Shown here: positions 41,977 through 52,117 of the stretch, one piece after another | How the letters are laid out: each line of letters begins with the position of its first letter | Numbering within the stretch: the first letter of the stretch is position 1 | Source of the DNA: Anaerobium acetethylicum | GTDB taxonomy: Bacteria > Bacillota > Clostridia > Lachnospirales > Lachnospiraceae | Length of the DNA: 64,000 nt | Direction of reading: 5' to 3' | Assembly: GCF_900096945.1 (NCBI RefSeq) | Contig: NZ_FMKA01000009.1 | Coordinates: forward strand, 1 to 64,000 | The notes under the pieces: model-generated | Told to the model about the DNA's origin: nothing | Database searches by the model: none | Seen by the model: the letters and a program-made list of their open reading frames with translations, nothing else | Program-made: the position numbers and the translations under genes

Positions 41977-42201
41977 ATGGAAGCATTAATAGCAGTAGGA
42001 GCAGGAATTGCGGTATTAACAGGAGCAGGAGCAGGTATCGGTATCGGTATCGCAACTTCAAAAGCAGCAGAGGCAATCGCAAGGCAGCCGGAAGCAAAGG
42101 GAGATATCAACAAGGCATTATTATTAGGTTGTGCACTGGCGGAAGCAACAGCGATCTACGGTTTCGTAATTGCGGTTTTGATTATTTTATTCCTTAAATA
42201 A
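41977..42201 (+). CDS. atpE: F-type ATP synthase subunit c, copy 1
   Basis: A 74-residue hairpin of two helices forming the rotor ring. Seen: GAGAGIGIGIATSKAAEAIARQPEAKGDI (helix 1 and the polar RQPEA loop) and the ion-carrying Glu in ALAEATAIYG of helix 2. The residues that define Na+ rings (a Gln in helix 1 and Ser after the Glu) are replaced by Ile and Ala, so the ring is predicted to use protons. ATG 41977 has GGGAG 9 bp upstream, preferred to 41968. Its protein product is identical to that of the next gene. Confidence 0.93.
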   Translation: MEALIAVGAGIAVLTGAGAGIGIGIATSKAAEAIARQPEAKGDINKALLLGCALAEATAIYGFVIAVLIILFLK

Positions 42202-42258
42202 GGTTACGGGATTACAACTAAAAAATTAATCTAAATTCAATTAAAAGGAGATATTACT

Positions 42259-42483
42259 ATGGAAGCATTAATAGCAGTAGGAGCAGGAATTGCGGTATTA
42301 ACAGGAGCAGGAGCAGGTATCGGTATCGGTATTGCAACTTCAAAGGCGGCAGAGGCAATCGCAAGACAGCCGGAAGCAAAGGGAGATATCAACAAGGCAT
42401 TATTATTAGGCTGCGCACTGGCGGAAGCAACGGCTATTTACGGTTTCGTAATCGCTGTACTGATTATACTGTTCTTAAAATAA
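42259..42483 (+). CDS. atpE: F-type ATP synthase subunit c, copy 2
   Basis: A 74-residue protein identical to the product of the gene 57 bp upstream; the two DNA copies differ only at scattered, synonymous third positions (for example TCAAAAGCAGCA against TCAAAGGCGGCA). AAAGGAG lies about 10 bp before the ATG. The duplication probably raises c-subunit output to match ring stoichiometry; this is inference. The spacer between copies (42202-42258) is not duplicated from the region upstream of copy 1. Confidence 0.93.
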   Translation: MEALIAVGAGIAVLTGAGAGIGIGIATSKAAEAIARQPEAKGDINKALLLGCALAEATAIYGFVIAVLIILFLK

Positions 42484-42509
42484 TTTTAGAATTTTAGGAG
42501 GCAAGTCTG

Positions 42510-42998
42510 ATGTTAAAATTAGATTGGTGGAATTTGGTATTAAACATGATCAATGTTCTTGTTTTATACCTGTTAATGAGAAAGTTTTTATTCGGCCCCG
42601 TTACTGAAATTATGGAAAAGAGAAAAAATGCAATCGAAGCTTCTTTGGCAGAGGCCGATGAAAAGAACAACGAAGCATTGAAACTGAAACAGGACTATGA
42701 AAAAGCTTTAGAAGATGCAGACGAAAAAGCCACAGCTATTGTAAAAGAAGCAAAGCAGAGGGCTTTGGGCGAGCATGACAAACAGATCAATGCAACACAG
42801 AAGGAAATTTCGGAAATGATGGAGAGTGCAAAAAAATCCATCGAACTGGAAAAACAGAAATCCATGCAGGATATCCAGCTGGAAATCGCAGGCGTTGCCA
42901 TGGCTGCAGCGGCCAAGGTTATCAGGAAGAATGTGGATGACAGCACGAATAAAAAGATTATCGATGATTTCTTAGCGGAGGAAGGTGCCGGCAGATGA
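42510..42998 (+). CDS. atpF: F-type ATP synthase subunit b
   Basis: A 162-residue peripheral-stalk subunit: an N-terminal transmembrane helix (WWNLVLNMINVLVLYLLMRKFLF) followed by a long charged coiled coil. TTTAGGAGGC precedes the ATG. The stop overlaps the atpH start by 4 bp (ATGA). Confidence 0.92.
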   Translation: MLKLDWWNLVLNMINVLVLYLLMRKFLFGPVTEIMEKRKNAIEASLAEADEKNNEALKLKQDYEKALEDADEKATAIVKEAKQRALGEHDKQINATQKEISEMMESAKKSIELEKQKSMQDIQLEIAGVAMAAAAKVIRKNVDDSTNKKIIDDFLAEEGAGR

Positions 42999-43498
42999 CA
43001 CAAGGTGCTATAAACTACGCAAAGGCTTTGTTTGATCTTGGAATCCAGGTGGATTGCGTGAAGGGCACAGAGGAGATTATCCGAAATAGCAGGGAAATAG
43101 CGGAGGCCCTTTCAAATCCGGCCGTAAAGAAGAAGGAAAAACATGCTGTGATAGATGCTGTCTTCGATGAACGGATAAGGAGTTTTCTGAAGGTTCTGTG
43201 CGATAACGAAGCGATGGGAATTGCAGGCGAAATATTTGATGCGTACAATGATATTTCGTTAAACAGTCAAAATATAATCAAGGTGACCATTACTTACATG
43301 ACAAGGCCTGATGATGATCAGCTTGAAGAAATTAAAAAAATGGTTTGCAGAAAATTTAATAAATCAGGTGTTCTGCTTGAACTGAAAGAGGATCCCACAT
43401 TGCTCGGCGGTTTTATTTTAACCGTAGGCAATACCGAGTATGATAAAAGCATACGGGGCGCTCTTGAAGGTCTGGGCAAAACGCTTGTACGGAGGTGA
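42995..43498 (+). CDS. atpH: F-type ATP synthase subunit delta
   Basis: A 167-residue OSCP/delta subunit linking the b stalk to the alpha3-beta3 head: N-terminal helical domain ([13 protein letters not shown]), C-terminal [26 protein letters not shown] motif. Overlaps atpF by 4 bp and the atpA ribosome binding site lies in its last codons. Confidence 0.92.
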   Translation: MTQGAINYAKALFDLGIQVDCVKGTEEIIRNSREIAEALSNPAVKKKEKHAVIDAVFDERIRSFLKVLCDNEAMGIAGEIFDAYNDISLNSQNIIKVTITYMTRPDDDQLEEIKKMVCRKFNKSGVLLELKEDPTLLGGFILTVGNTEYDKSIRGALEGLGKTLVRR

Positions 43499-43503
43499 CG
43501 TGC

Positions 43504-45003
43504 TTGAGCAGTATAAATCAGAATGAGATAATTTCTGTACTTAAAAGAGAAATAGAAGATTATGATAAAAAAACAACAGTCAGAGAGACTGGAACAGTAA
43601 TCCGTATCAGCGATGGTATTGCAACCGTCTATGGAATGGAACAGGCTATGTACGGAGAACTCGTTGAATTCGAAAACGGATCCAGCGGCATCGTGCAGAA
43701 TCTTGAACTGAAATCCATCGGCTGCGTATTGCTTGGAACGGATTATGGTATCACGGAAGGAACCAAAGTAGTCAGGACAGGAAAAAAGGCAAGCGTTCCT
43801 GTTGCGAATGCGCTGATTGGAAGGGTAGTAGACGCATTAGGAAGACCAATCGATGGGAACGGTCCTATCACTGCGGAAGATTATTTCCCGATTGAAAACG
43901 AAGCACCGGGCGTTGTAGAAAGAAAATCAGTTACAGTGCCTCTTCAGACAGGTATCCTTGCAATCGATTCCATGTTCCCTATCGGAAGGGGACAGCGAGA
44001 ACTTATTATCGGGGATCGCCAGACGGGAAAGACCTCAATTGCGGTAGATGCAATACTGAACCAGAAAGGCCAGGATGTAATCTGCATCTATGTGGCTATC
44101 GGACAGAAAGCATCGACTGTTGCTAAGATCGTATCCACGCTTACAAAACATGGCGCTATGGACTATTCTGTAGTCGTCTCAGCATCCGCAAGCGATTTGG
44201 CACCGCTGCAGTATATCGCTCCTTATTCAGGTACGGCCATGGCCGAATTTTTCATGAATCAGGGAAAAGACGTACTGATTGTATATGATGACCTTTCAAA
44301 ACATGCGGTAGCTTACAGGACAATGTCCCTGCTGCTCCAGAGGCCGCCTGGACGTGAAGCATACCCGGGAGACGTTTTCTATCTCCATTCAAGGCTGCTT
44401 GAACGTTCCTGCAGGCTTGACGAGGCATATGGCGGCGGTTCGATCACGGCGCTTCCGATTATTGAAACTCTCGCAGGGGATGTTTCGGCTTATATACCGA
44501 CAAATGTCATATCGATAACGGATGGGCAGATATTCCTGGAAAGCGAACTATTCTTTGCCGGAATCCGTCCTGCGGTAAACGTTGGACTTTCCGTATCCCG
44601 TGTTGGCGGTGCGGCTCAGACCAAGGCAATGAAAAAAGCTTCAGGAAGCCTTCGTATCGACCTGGCACAGTTCAGGGAGATGGAAGTATTTACCCAGTTC
44701 AGTTCGGAACTCGACAAGACCACCAAGGATCTTCTCGATCACGGAAACAGGCTTGTTGAACTGTTGAAACAGCCGCTTTCCAAGCCGCTAAAACTCCATG
44801 AACAGGTCATTCTGCTGTGTGTTGCAAATGCGAAACTGCTCCTGGATGTGCCTGTTAAGGAAATCAGGACATTCAGAACTGATCTGATGGACTTCATTGA
44901 AAACAGACATCCGGAAATAGTGGAGGAAATCAACACGAAAAAAGCCCTGAATGATGAACTGATCAGCAGGATTACAGATGCAGCCATAGAATTTAAAAAG
45001 TAG
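43504..45003 (+). CDS. atpA: F-type ATP synthase subunit alpha
   Basis: A 499-residue non-catalytic nucleotide-binding subunit of F1. Seen: [19 protein letters not shown] (Walker A), [38 protein letters not shown], and [17 protein letters not shown] (Arg finger region). TTG at 43504 is preferred because GGAGG at 43491-43495 is 8 bp upstream; the GTG at 43495 overlaps that ribosome binding site. Confidence 0.95.
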   Translation: MSSINQNEIISVLKREIEDYDKKTTVRETGTVIRISDGIATVYGMEQAMYGELVEFENGSSGIVQNLELKSIGCVLLGTDYGITEGTKVVRTGKKASVPVANALIGRVVDALGRPIDGNGPITAEDYFPIENEAPGVVERKSVTVPLQTGILAIDSMFPIGRGQRELIIGDRQTGKTSIAVDAILNQKGQDVICIYVAIGQKASTVAKIVSTLTKHGAMDYSVVVSASASDLAPLQYIAPYSGTAMAEFFMNQGKDVLIVYDDLSKHAVAYRTMSLLLQRPPGREAYPGDVFYLHSRLLERSCRLDEAYGGGSITALPIIETLAGDVSAYIPTNVISITDGQIFLESELFFAGIRPAVNVGLSVSRVGGAAQTKAMKKASGSLRIDLAQFREMEVFTQFSSELDKTTKDLLDHGNRLVELLKQPLSKPLKLHEQVILLCVANAKLLLDVPVKEIRTFRTDLMDFIENRHPEIVEEINTKKALNDELISRITDAAIEFKK

Positions 45004-45011
45004 GTGATAGC

Positions 45012-45887
45012 ATGGCAAATATGAAAGAAATTCATTCACGAATGAAAAGCATCAAGGATATCATGAAGATTACCAATGCCATGTATCTGATATCATCTTC
45101 CAAACTGAAAAAAGCAAGGAAAAGTCTTCTTGCGACAGAACCCTATTTCGATAAGCTTCAGGAAACGATCAACGATATTCTGCTGGTTGCACCCCACATG
45201 CATCAGATTTATTTCGAGCGCAGGGAGGAATTAGAAAAGGCGGACAGGAAAAGAGGGTATCTGGTCATAACGGCGGACAAGGGACTTTGTGGTGCATATA
45301 ATCACAATGTAATCAAGCTTGCCGAGGAAGAGATGGCAAAAGGAGATAACAATTTCCTTTTTGTGGTAGGCCAGGTAGGGCGCCAGTATTTCATGCGTAA
45401 AAATGTTGTGATTGACGTGGAATTTCTGTATACAGCCCAGAATCCGACAATGTATCGTGCTGGTGAAATGACGGATATCATACTGGAGATGTTTGAGAAA
45501 CGTGAGCTGGATGATGTGTATGTAATATACAATGAGATGGTTTCACCGTTGAAGGCTGAAACTCAGATAAAAAAACTGCTGCCTCTTGAAAGGAAGAAGT
45601 TCGAGAGAAGGGCGGCAGGCATCCCGCATGCAGCTTTCTATCCATCAGCTGCCCAGGTTATGGACAATCTGGTTCCAAACTATGTCAGAGGCCTTATTTA
45701 TGGCGTGCTGATTGAAGCTTTTTCAAGCGAACAGAATGCAAGGATGACAGCTATGGAAACGGCTACATCAAGTGCTAAAGATATGCTCCGGGAGCTGGAT
45801 CTGCTGTACAACCGTGCGAGACAGGCGGCGATTACGCAGGAAATCACTGAGATTGCCAGCGGGGCAAAATGTGCACAAAAATCGTAA
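45012..45887 (+). CDS. atpG: F-type ATP synthase subunit gamma
   Basis: A 291-residue rotor shaft subunit with N- and C-terminal coiled-coil helices (MKEIHSRMKSIKDIMKITNAM and the C-terminal LLYNRARQAAITQEITEIASG) and the central Rossmann-like part with ITADKGLCGAYNHNV. Starts 8 bp after atpA with TAGGTGA as ribosome binding site. Confidence 0.94.
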   Translation: MANMKEIHSRMKSIKDIMKITNAMYLISSSKLKKARKSLLATEPYFDKLQETINDILLVAPHMHQIYFERREELEKADRKRGYLVITADKGLCGAYNHNVIKLAEEEMAKGDNNFLFVVGQVGRQYFMRKNVVIDVEFLYTAQNPTMYRAGEMTDIILEMFEKRELDDVYVIYNEMVSPLKAETQIKKLLPLERKKFERRAAGIPHAAFYPSAAQVMDNLVPNYVRGLIYGVLIEAFSSEQNARMTAMETATSSAKDMLRELDLLYNRARQAAITQEITEIASGAKCAQKS

Positions 45888-45921
45888 TTATTAGCTGTAT
45901 GACTGAACAGTCAGTAAAAAT

Positions 45922-45954
45922 GTAACTATGATGAACATAGTCCTGAGTAGTTAC
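45922..45954. repeat. 33-bp palindromic MITE end inside the atp operon
   Basis: Starts GTAACTATGATGAAC and ends GTCCTGAGTAGTTAC; same layout as the solo elements at 11601 and 63270. It lies in the 125-bp gap between atpG and atpD and would form a hairpin in the operon mRNA. No target duplication. Confidence 0.65.
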
Positions 45955-45961
45955 ATAATAA

Positions 45962-47452
<1,491 letters not shown>

Positions 47453-47495
47453 GGATTATACTATGAACCTGATATGCAGGTAGATAGGAGGGGAA

Positions 47496-47903
47496 ATGGC
47501 TACTACTTTTTATCTTGAAATAATCGCAAGTGACCGTCCGTTTTTTAAAGGCGATTGTGAAATGCTGAGTTTCCCGGGACTGGACGGCGAGTTTGGCATC
47601 CTTCCGAACCACGAAGCCATGGTTACCTGCTTAAAAGCAGGAGAACTCAGGTTTAAAGTGGATGGCGAGTGGCGTTATGCGGCCGTGAGCGACGGTTTTG
47701 TGAATGTCAGGCCGGAAGCGACGGTATTGCTTGCTGATACAGTAGAACTGCCGGAGGAAATCGATATAAAAAGGGCAGAGGCAGAGAAACTCCGTGCAGA
47801 GGAAAAACTTCGCCAGAAGCAGAGTATCAAAGAATATTACCAGACCCAGGCTGAACTGAATCGTGCCATGAACAGGCTTAAAGTTACCAGCAAGTACAGG
47901 TAA
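47496..47903 (+). CDS. atpC: F-type ATP synthase subunit epsilon
   Basis: A 135-residue central-stalk subunit: N-terminal beta-sandwich with FLEIIASDRPFFKGD-type opening and PGLDGEFGILPNHEAMVT, C-terminal two-helix inhibitory arm (EAEKLRAEEKLRQKQSIKEYY). GATAGGAGGGG precedes the ATG. Last gene of the atp operon, followed by a terminator. Confidence 0.93.
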   Translation: MATTFYLEIIASDRPFFKGDCEMLSFPGLDGEFGILPNHEAMVTCLKAGELRFKVDGEWRYAAVSDGFVNVRPEATVLLADTVELPEEIDIKRAEAEKLRAEEKLRQKQSIKEYYQTQAELNRAMNRLKVTSKYR

Positions 47904-47907
47904 AGAT

Positions 47908-47957
47908 AAAAGGCGCCAGTCATTGTGAATTTTCAGTCACAGTGGCTGGCGCTTTTA
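47908..47957 (+). terminator. Terminator of the atp operon
   Basis: AAAAGGCGCCAG / CTGGCGCTTTT with further inner pairing TTGTGA / TCACAG and a T-run built into the stem. Confidence 0.8.
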
Positions 47958-47971
47958 TGATAAGCATTTAC

Positions 47972-48114
47972 GTAACTATTCAGGACTACGTCCTTCATAG
48001 TCACATATGAGGCACACAAATTGCAAAATCAGCAATTTGGCGCACGAATGTCTCGGGTTTTTATGCAAAATCAGCATAAAAACACCTCGCGAGACAGGGG
48101 TTCTGAACAGTTAC
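47972..48114 (-). mobile_element. 143-bp MITE, copy 2, with 8-bp target duplication
   Basis: On the + strand it begins GTAACTATTCAGG and ends CTGAACAGTTAC. It is flanked by exact direct repeats GCATTTAC at 47964-47971 and 48115-48122; this 8-mer is not palindromic, so it is a true target duplication. The reverse complement matches the copy at 31257-31399 at about 90 percent with equal length. Inserted between the atp terminator and the DUF1275 gene. Confidence 0.92.
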
Positions 48115-48191
48115 GCATTTACATTCATTGTGATTTTAGGTATTATGATTACAGGGAATTTTAAGAGTAACAGTGAGGTAGGAACAATATT

Positions 48192-48881
48192 ATGAGTAAA
48201 ACAATGAAAGTAAATGCGGCAGATTCGCTGCCTGTCGGAATGCAGCTGGCACTGGCAGGAGGCTTGATAGATGCCTATACGTATGTGAATCGGGGTAACG
48301 TTTTTGCCACAGGGCAGACCGGCAACCTCGTTCTGATCGGAATCCGAATAGCGGATAAAAACTTCTATGATGCGTTTATGGCAGCTGTGCCGATTTTATT
48401 CTTTGTGATGGGCGTTTTTGCATACCAGTTTTTGAAAAATAAGTTAAGCCTGGAAAAAAAGGAATATTGGCAGTCCTATATCCTGATATTTGAGGTCATG
48501 ATATTGTTCATGGTAGGGTTTATGCCATCATCAGTTCCGGATGTATTTGCAAATGCTCCTATAGCTTTTGCATCAGCGCTCCAGTTCTGCTCGTTCCGGG
48601 TTCTGGTAAACGGCCCTTATGCAACTGTCTTCTGTACGGGAAACCTGCGAAGCTGTGCTGAGCTGTATTACAAGGGTCTTGTTCAAAAAAACGAAGACGC
48701 AATGAAATCTGCCAACAGGTACAGCCTTGTAATAGGGTCGTTTCTGACCGGAGGAATCGCCGCGACGCTGCTGTCGGAATATTTTGCTGTGAAAACAGTG
48801 TGGATTGCATGCATGATTCTGATGTTTCCACTTGTATGTCTGGTCAGAGAGGGCAGCAGGATACAGACGGAGAAGAGCTGA
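48192..48881 (+). CDS. DUF1275 (YoaK) family membrane protein
   Basis: A 229-residue protein with about six transmembrane segments. Family motifs: LALAGGLIDAYTYVNRGNVFATGQTGNLVLIG at the N terminus and RVLVNGPYATVFCTGNLRS in the middle. Function of DUF1275 is unknown; a transporter role has been suggested for the fold. Weak ribosome binding site (GAGGTAGG) upstream of the ATG at 48192. The MITE copy 2 sits 78 bp upstream and may have displaced the native promoter. Confidence 0.88.
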   Translation: MSKTMKVNAADSLPVGMQLALAGGLIDAYTYVNRGNVFATGQTGNLVLIGIRIADKNFYDAFMAAVPILFFVMGVFAYQFLKNKLSLEKKEYWQSYILIFEVMILFMVGFMPSSVPDVFANAPIAFASALQFCSFRVLVNGPYATVFCTGNLRSCAELYYKGLVQKNEDAMKSANRYSLVIGSFLTGGIAATLLSEYFAVKTVWIACMILMFPLVCLVREGSRIQTEKS

Positions 48882-49010
48882 TTTTACATCGTTTTGGGGC
48901 TGCGTTTGTAGAATGCGAAATCAAAACCAAGAGGATGAAATGCAGGAAAGCGATTTGCATAATTCATTTTAAGAAAATACAGGGTTTGAAAAAGTTTGCA
49001 AAAATCAATG

Positions 49011-49034
49011 AAAGCCCTTGTTAACAAGGGTTTT
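49011..49034 (+). terminator. Possible terminator after DUF1275
   Basis: AAAGCCCTTGTT / AACAAGGGTTTT palindrome, ending in TTTT. Short loop. Weak to moderate call. Confidence 0.45.
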
Positions 49035-49172
49035 GAAAATGAAATGAAAATACAAAGGATAAATAGAAAATATAAAATGCAGGAATAAATTAAAAATAAT
49101 TCATTTTAGGTATTGATTATTTTATTTGGATATGATATTTTATATTCAGAGAAAGCGAAAGGGGAGGATGAT

Positions 49173-49535
49173 ATGACAAAAGGCCAGGCTGAAGCAAAGA
49201 TTAGCGAGAATGTCAGCCGATTTGAAGTTGAATTCATGGGAAGAGGACCGAAACAGATCCGAACCGCCATTGTCCAGGACATGATCATCATACGACTCAA
49301 GGGATACCTAAGCCAGTCAGAACAGAAGCTGGCAGAGAGCAGCCAGGGAGTTGAACTGCTGAAGAAAGTCAGGACCACGCTTTTTGAAAATTCGAAGGAC
49401 TACATGGAAGACATGATTAAAGAAGTAATAGATATGGATATCATCAGCATACACTCCGACGTCAGCACACGTACCGGAGAGAAAGTGATAGTTATCATAG
49501 CCAGCGAAAATCTGGAAGAGAGATTCAATAAATAG
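49173..49535 (+). CDS. DUF2294 family protein
   Basis: A 120-residue soluble protein matching DUF2294: TKGQAEAKISENVSRFEVEFMGRGPKQIRTAIVQDMIIIRLKGYLSQSEQKLA followed by VISMHSD-like IISIHSDVSTRTGEKVIVI. Function unknown; the family occurs in bacilli, clostridia and Na+-related gene clusters. ATG 49173 has AGGGGAGGATG directly upstream and is preferred to the in-frame start at 49113. Confidence 0.85.
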   Translation: MTKGQAEAKISENVSRFEVEFMGRGPKQIRTAIVQDMIIIRLKGYLSQSEQKLAESSQGVELLKKVRTTLFENSKDYMEDMIKEVIDMDIISIHSDVSTRTGEKVIVIIASENLEERFNK

Positions 49536-49662
49536 AAGTTTGGAAGATTTAGCGTAAAGTATGCGTACAAGACGCTGGTAAGCCAATATTTATATTCCTT
49601 TGACGATAAGGGGTATGGATATTGGCTTTTTTGAATTATTAGATAAAGAAAGAGGTTTGATT

Positions 49663-51531
49663 ATGAGAGATGTACTGAACAGAATGGTATTGCCGGAAGC
49701 GGTAAAGAAAATGGTAGGAAGCAGCAACAGGATCATATTTCCGGAAACAAGAGACGAGCTGATCGATATCGCTCTTGGCGGCAAAGAAAATGACTATTTC
49801 GAAGTTGCATATGATGTGCCGGGGCAGGAGAAGGTTGTGGAGGCTACTGTTGCCAGATGTAAGAATGGTCTGGTCGTAAACTATACTGATATCTATCTCA
49901 GAAGGCGCGATCCGGATTCGATGGTGATTGCAGACAACGAGAAGACGGACAAGCAGACTTTTGTTGATAAATACGGCTATGAATTTGACAGCCTCAGGGA
50001 TGAAACCTTTGAATGGCTTGAAAATCATGATCTGATCATTCTGCCGTTCATGGCAGGGGGCAGCGAGTTTGGTTATCCGATGCTTCTCGTAGCGCCGGCA
50101 AATGCGGGATTCTTTGCGGCAGGACTGGCTGACCTTCAGGGCTTCATACCGTGCAGCCAGGTAAAGGAAGGATTTAAGCCAAGGGCAGTCATTTATCTGG
50201 CACCGACCTTCAGACACACGCATTTCGACGGAAAGCAGATGGTTGTCCATAACAGGCTTGATGAGGTTTACGAACTTTTTTCATATAATCTGTATCCGGG
50301 ACCAAGTGCTAAAAAAGGCGTATACGGAGTGCTTCTGAAGATTGGAGAGGAGGAAGGGTGGATTACACTCCATGGCTCCACAGTGAAAATAGGAGCTTCG
50401 GGACGCAGAGAAGTGGTGCTCATGCATGAGGGAGCCAGCGGTGGTGGAAAGAGCGAGATGACGGAACATCTTGTAATGGATCATGATGGAAAAGTCAAAC
50501 TTGGCATCAACAGGGTGACTGGAGAAGGGCTGTCAATCAGGCTGAAGGAAGCCTGCTCGATTAATCCTGTAACTGACGATATGGCATTGTGCCACCCAAA
50601 ACTTCAGAATGAAAGCGGAAAACTAATGGTTATGGATGCTGAAAATGGCTGGTTTCTGAGGACTGACCATATCACTGAATATGGAACGGCGCCCCAGCTG
50701 GAAAGCCTTTGTATGCATCCGAAGGAACCACTTATCTTTCTGAACTATGATGCGGTACCAGGCTCGACATGCCTGATCTGGGACCATGCTATGGATGCGC
50801 CGGGAAAACCGTGTCCAAATCCAAGGGTTATCATGCCAAGAGACAGGATTGAAGGCAATATCAGTGAACCTGTAGCTGTAGATATCAGAAGCTTCGGTAT
50901 GCGTGCTCCTGTCTGCACGAAACACAAGCCGACATACGGTATTATAGGCTTAGTGCATGTGCTTCCACCAGCTCTTGCATGGGTGTGGAGGCTGGTGGCC
51001 CCAAGAGGCGACAACAACCCGAGCATCACGACAAGATCGAAAGCCCTTACCAGTGAAGGTGTCGGCTCCTACTGGCCTTTTGCAACAGGAACGAAGGTGG
51101 CTCAGGCTAATCTGCTTCTTGAGCAGATTGCAGGCAATCCGAATACTGATTATCTGCTCATACCAAACCAGCATATAGGTGCGTACAGGGTCGGATTCAA
51201 TCCCCAGTGGATTGTAAGGGAGTACCTGGCACGAAATGAAGGTGCGGTTTTTGCTGAGGACCAGCTTGCAGAATCGGGATGCACGCTTTTGGGATACAAA
51301 GCGAATTACATGGAGATCGACGGTTCGAAAATCCCGGAATTTATGCTTGATGTGGCGCAGCAGCCGGAAGTCGGAGAGGAAGGTTTCCAAAAAGGTGCAG
51401 AAATACTGATTCAGTTCTTTAAAGATGAATTGGAACAGTATATGACGCCTGAACTGCTTCCGCTTGGAAGAAGAATCGTTGAATGTATCAGGAACGACGG
51501 ATCACTGGAAGAACTGAAAAGTCTTCTGTAA
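49663..51531 (+). CDS. DUF4914 family P-loop protein
   Basis: A 622-residue soluble protein of the DUF4914 family. Residues about 265-285 contain a P-loop MHEGASGGGKSEMTEHL, which resembles PEP carboxykinase and HPr kinase P-loops; other conserved-looking stretches are TFRHTHFDGKQMVVHNRL, IFLNYDAVPGSTCLIWDHA and ITTRSKALTSEGVGSYWPF. ATP or GTP binding is therefore likely, substrate unknown. ATG 49663 is preceded by AGAGGTTTG; the frame extends to 49600 without a better signal. Single gene closed by a strong terminator. Confidence 0.85.
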   Translation: MRDVLNRMVLPEAVKKMVGSSNRIIFPETRDELIDIALGGKENDYFEVAYDVPGQEKVVEATVARCKNGLVVNYTDIYLRRRDPDSMVIADNEKTDKQTFVDKYGYEFDSLRDETFEWLENHDLIILPFMAGGSEFGYPMLLVAPANAGFFAAGLADLQGFIPCSQVKEGFKPRAVIYLAPTFRHTHFDGKQMVVHNRLDEVYELFSYNLYPGPSAKKGVYGVLLKIGEEEGWITLHGSTVKIGASGRREVVLMHEGASGGGKSEMTEHLVMDHDGKVKLGINRVTGEGLSIRLKEACSINPVTDDMALCHPKLQNESGKLMVMDAENGWFLRTDHITEYGTAPQLESLCMHPKEPLIFLNYDAVPGSTCLIWDHAMDAPGKPCPNPRVIMPRDRIEGNISEPVAVDIRSFGMRAPVCTKHKPTYGIIGLVHVLPPALAWVWRLVAPRGDNNPSITTRSKALTSEGVGSYWPFATGTKVAQANLLLEQIAGNPNTDYLLIPNQHIGAYRVGFNPQWIVREYLARNEGAVFAEDQLAESGCTLLGYKANYMEIDGSKIPEFMLDVAQQPEVGEEGFQKGAEILIQFFKDELEQYMTPELLPLGRRIVECIRNDGSLEELKSLL

Positions 51532-51536
51532 TAGAT

Positions 51537-51584
51537 GTACCAGGTATTGTGAACAGCATGTTCACAGTACCTGGTACTTTTTTC
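51537..51584 (+). terminator. Terminator after DUF4914
   Basis: GTACCAGGTA...GTGAACA pairs with TGTTCAC...TACCTGGTAC, about 18 bp of stem with a 4-nt loop, then TTTTTT. Confidence 0.88.
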
Positions 51585-51637
51585 TGCTGAGAATAAGCAG
51601 GGGAGGTTTTTGCGATAATGTAAAAATAATTTGTGTA

Positions 51638-51700
51638 TTGACAAAAACTTACGTTTCATTTATTATTTGTGTATTAACACAGTTAGTACAGTTAATACAC
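51638..51700 (+). promoter_or_regulatory. Promoter and operator of the GntR/ABC operon
   Basis: TTGACA (51638-51643), 17 bp, TATTAT (51661-51666). Downstream, GTGTATTAAC (51669-51678) and GTTAATACAC (51691-51700) are perfect 10-bp inverted arms with a 12-bp spacer over the transcription start; a third half-site GTGTATTGAC overlaps the -35 at 51633. Autoregulation by the GntR protein encoded next is the natural reading. Confidence 0.82.
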
Positions 51701-51739
51701 GATGATTTGCATGAAATGGAATCAGGAAAGGAGAATCCC

Positions 51740-52117
51740 ATGATATTGATTGATTATAAAGACCGCAGGCCAATCTACGAACAGATCGCGGAACGGTTTC
51801 AGGAACTCATACTGAAGGGTGTACTGGAACCAGACAGCCAGCTTCTATCGGTGCGGAATCTGGCAATGGAGCTATCCATTAACCCGAATACAATCCAGAG
51901 AGCCTACGCGGAACTGGAACGGGGCGGATATATCTATTCGGTCAAAGGCCGGGGGAATTTTATAGCTGCAAATGACCGGCTGGTACAGTGCAAAAGGGAA
52001 GAGATACTGGAAGAAGTAAAGGAACTTGTCAGGAAAGCGAAGGACATGGGGGTTTCAAAGGAGCATTTGTTAGATAAAGTAGTGGAATGTTACGAGGAGG
52101 GAAATAAAGATGATTGA
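51740..52117 (+). CDS. GntR-family (YtrA subfamily) transcriptional regulator
   Basis: A 125-residue repressor with an N-terminal winged helix (RPIYEQIAERFQELILKGVL...SVRNLAMELSINPNTIQRAYAELERGGYIYSVKGRGNFI) and a short C-terminal dimerisation helix region, the YtrA layout. ATG 51740 has AAAGGAGAATCCC upstream. It overlaps the ABC ATPase gene by 8 bp. In this subfamily the regulator usually responds to cell-envelope stress or peptide antibiotics and represses its own operon. Confidence 0.9.
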   Translation: MILIDYKDRRPIYEQIAERFQELILKGVLEPDSQLLSVRNLAMELSINPNTIQRAYAELERGGYIYSVKGRGNFIAANDRLVQCKREEILEEVKELVRKAKDMGVSKEHLLDKVVECYEEGNKDD

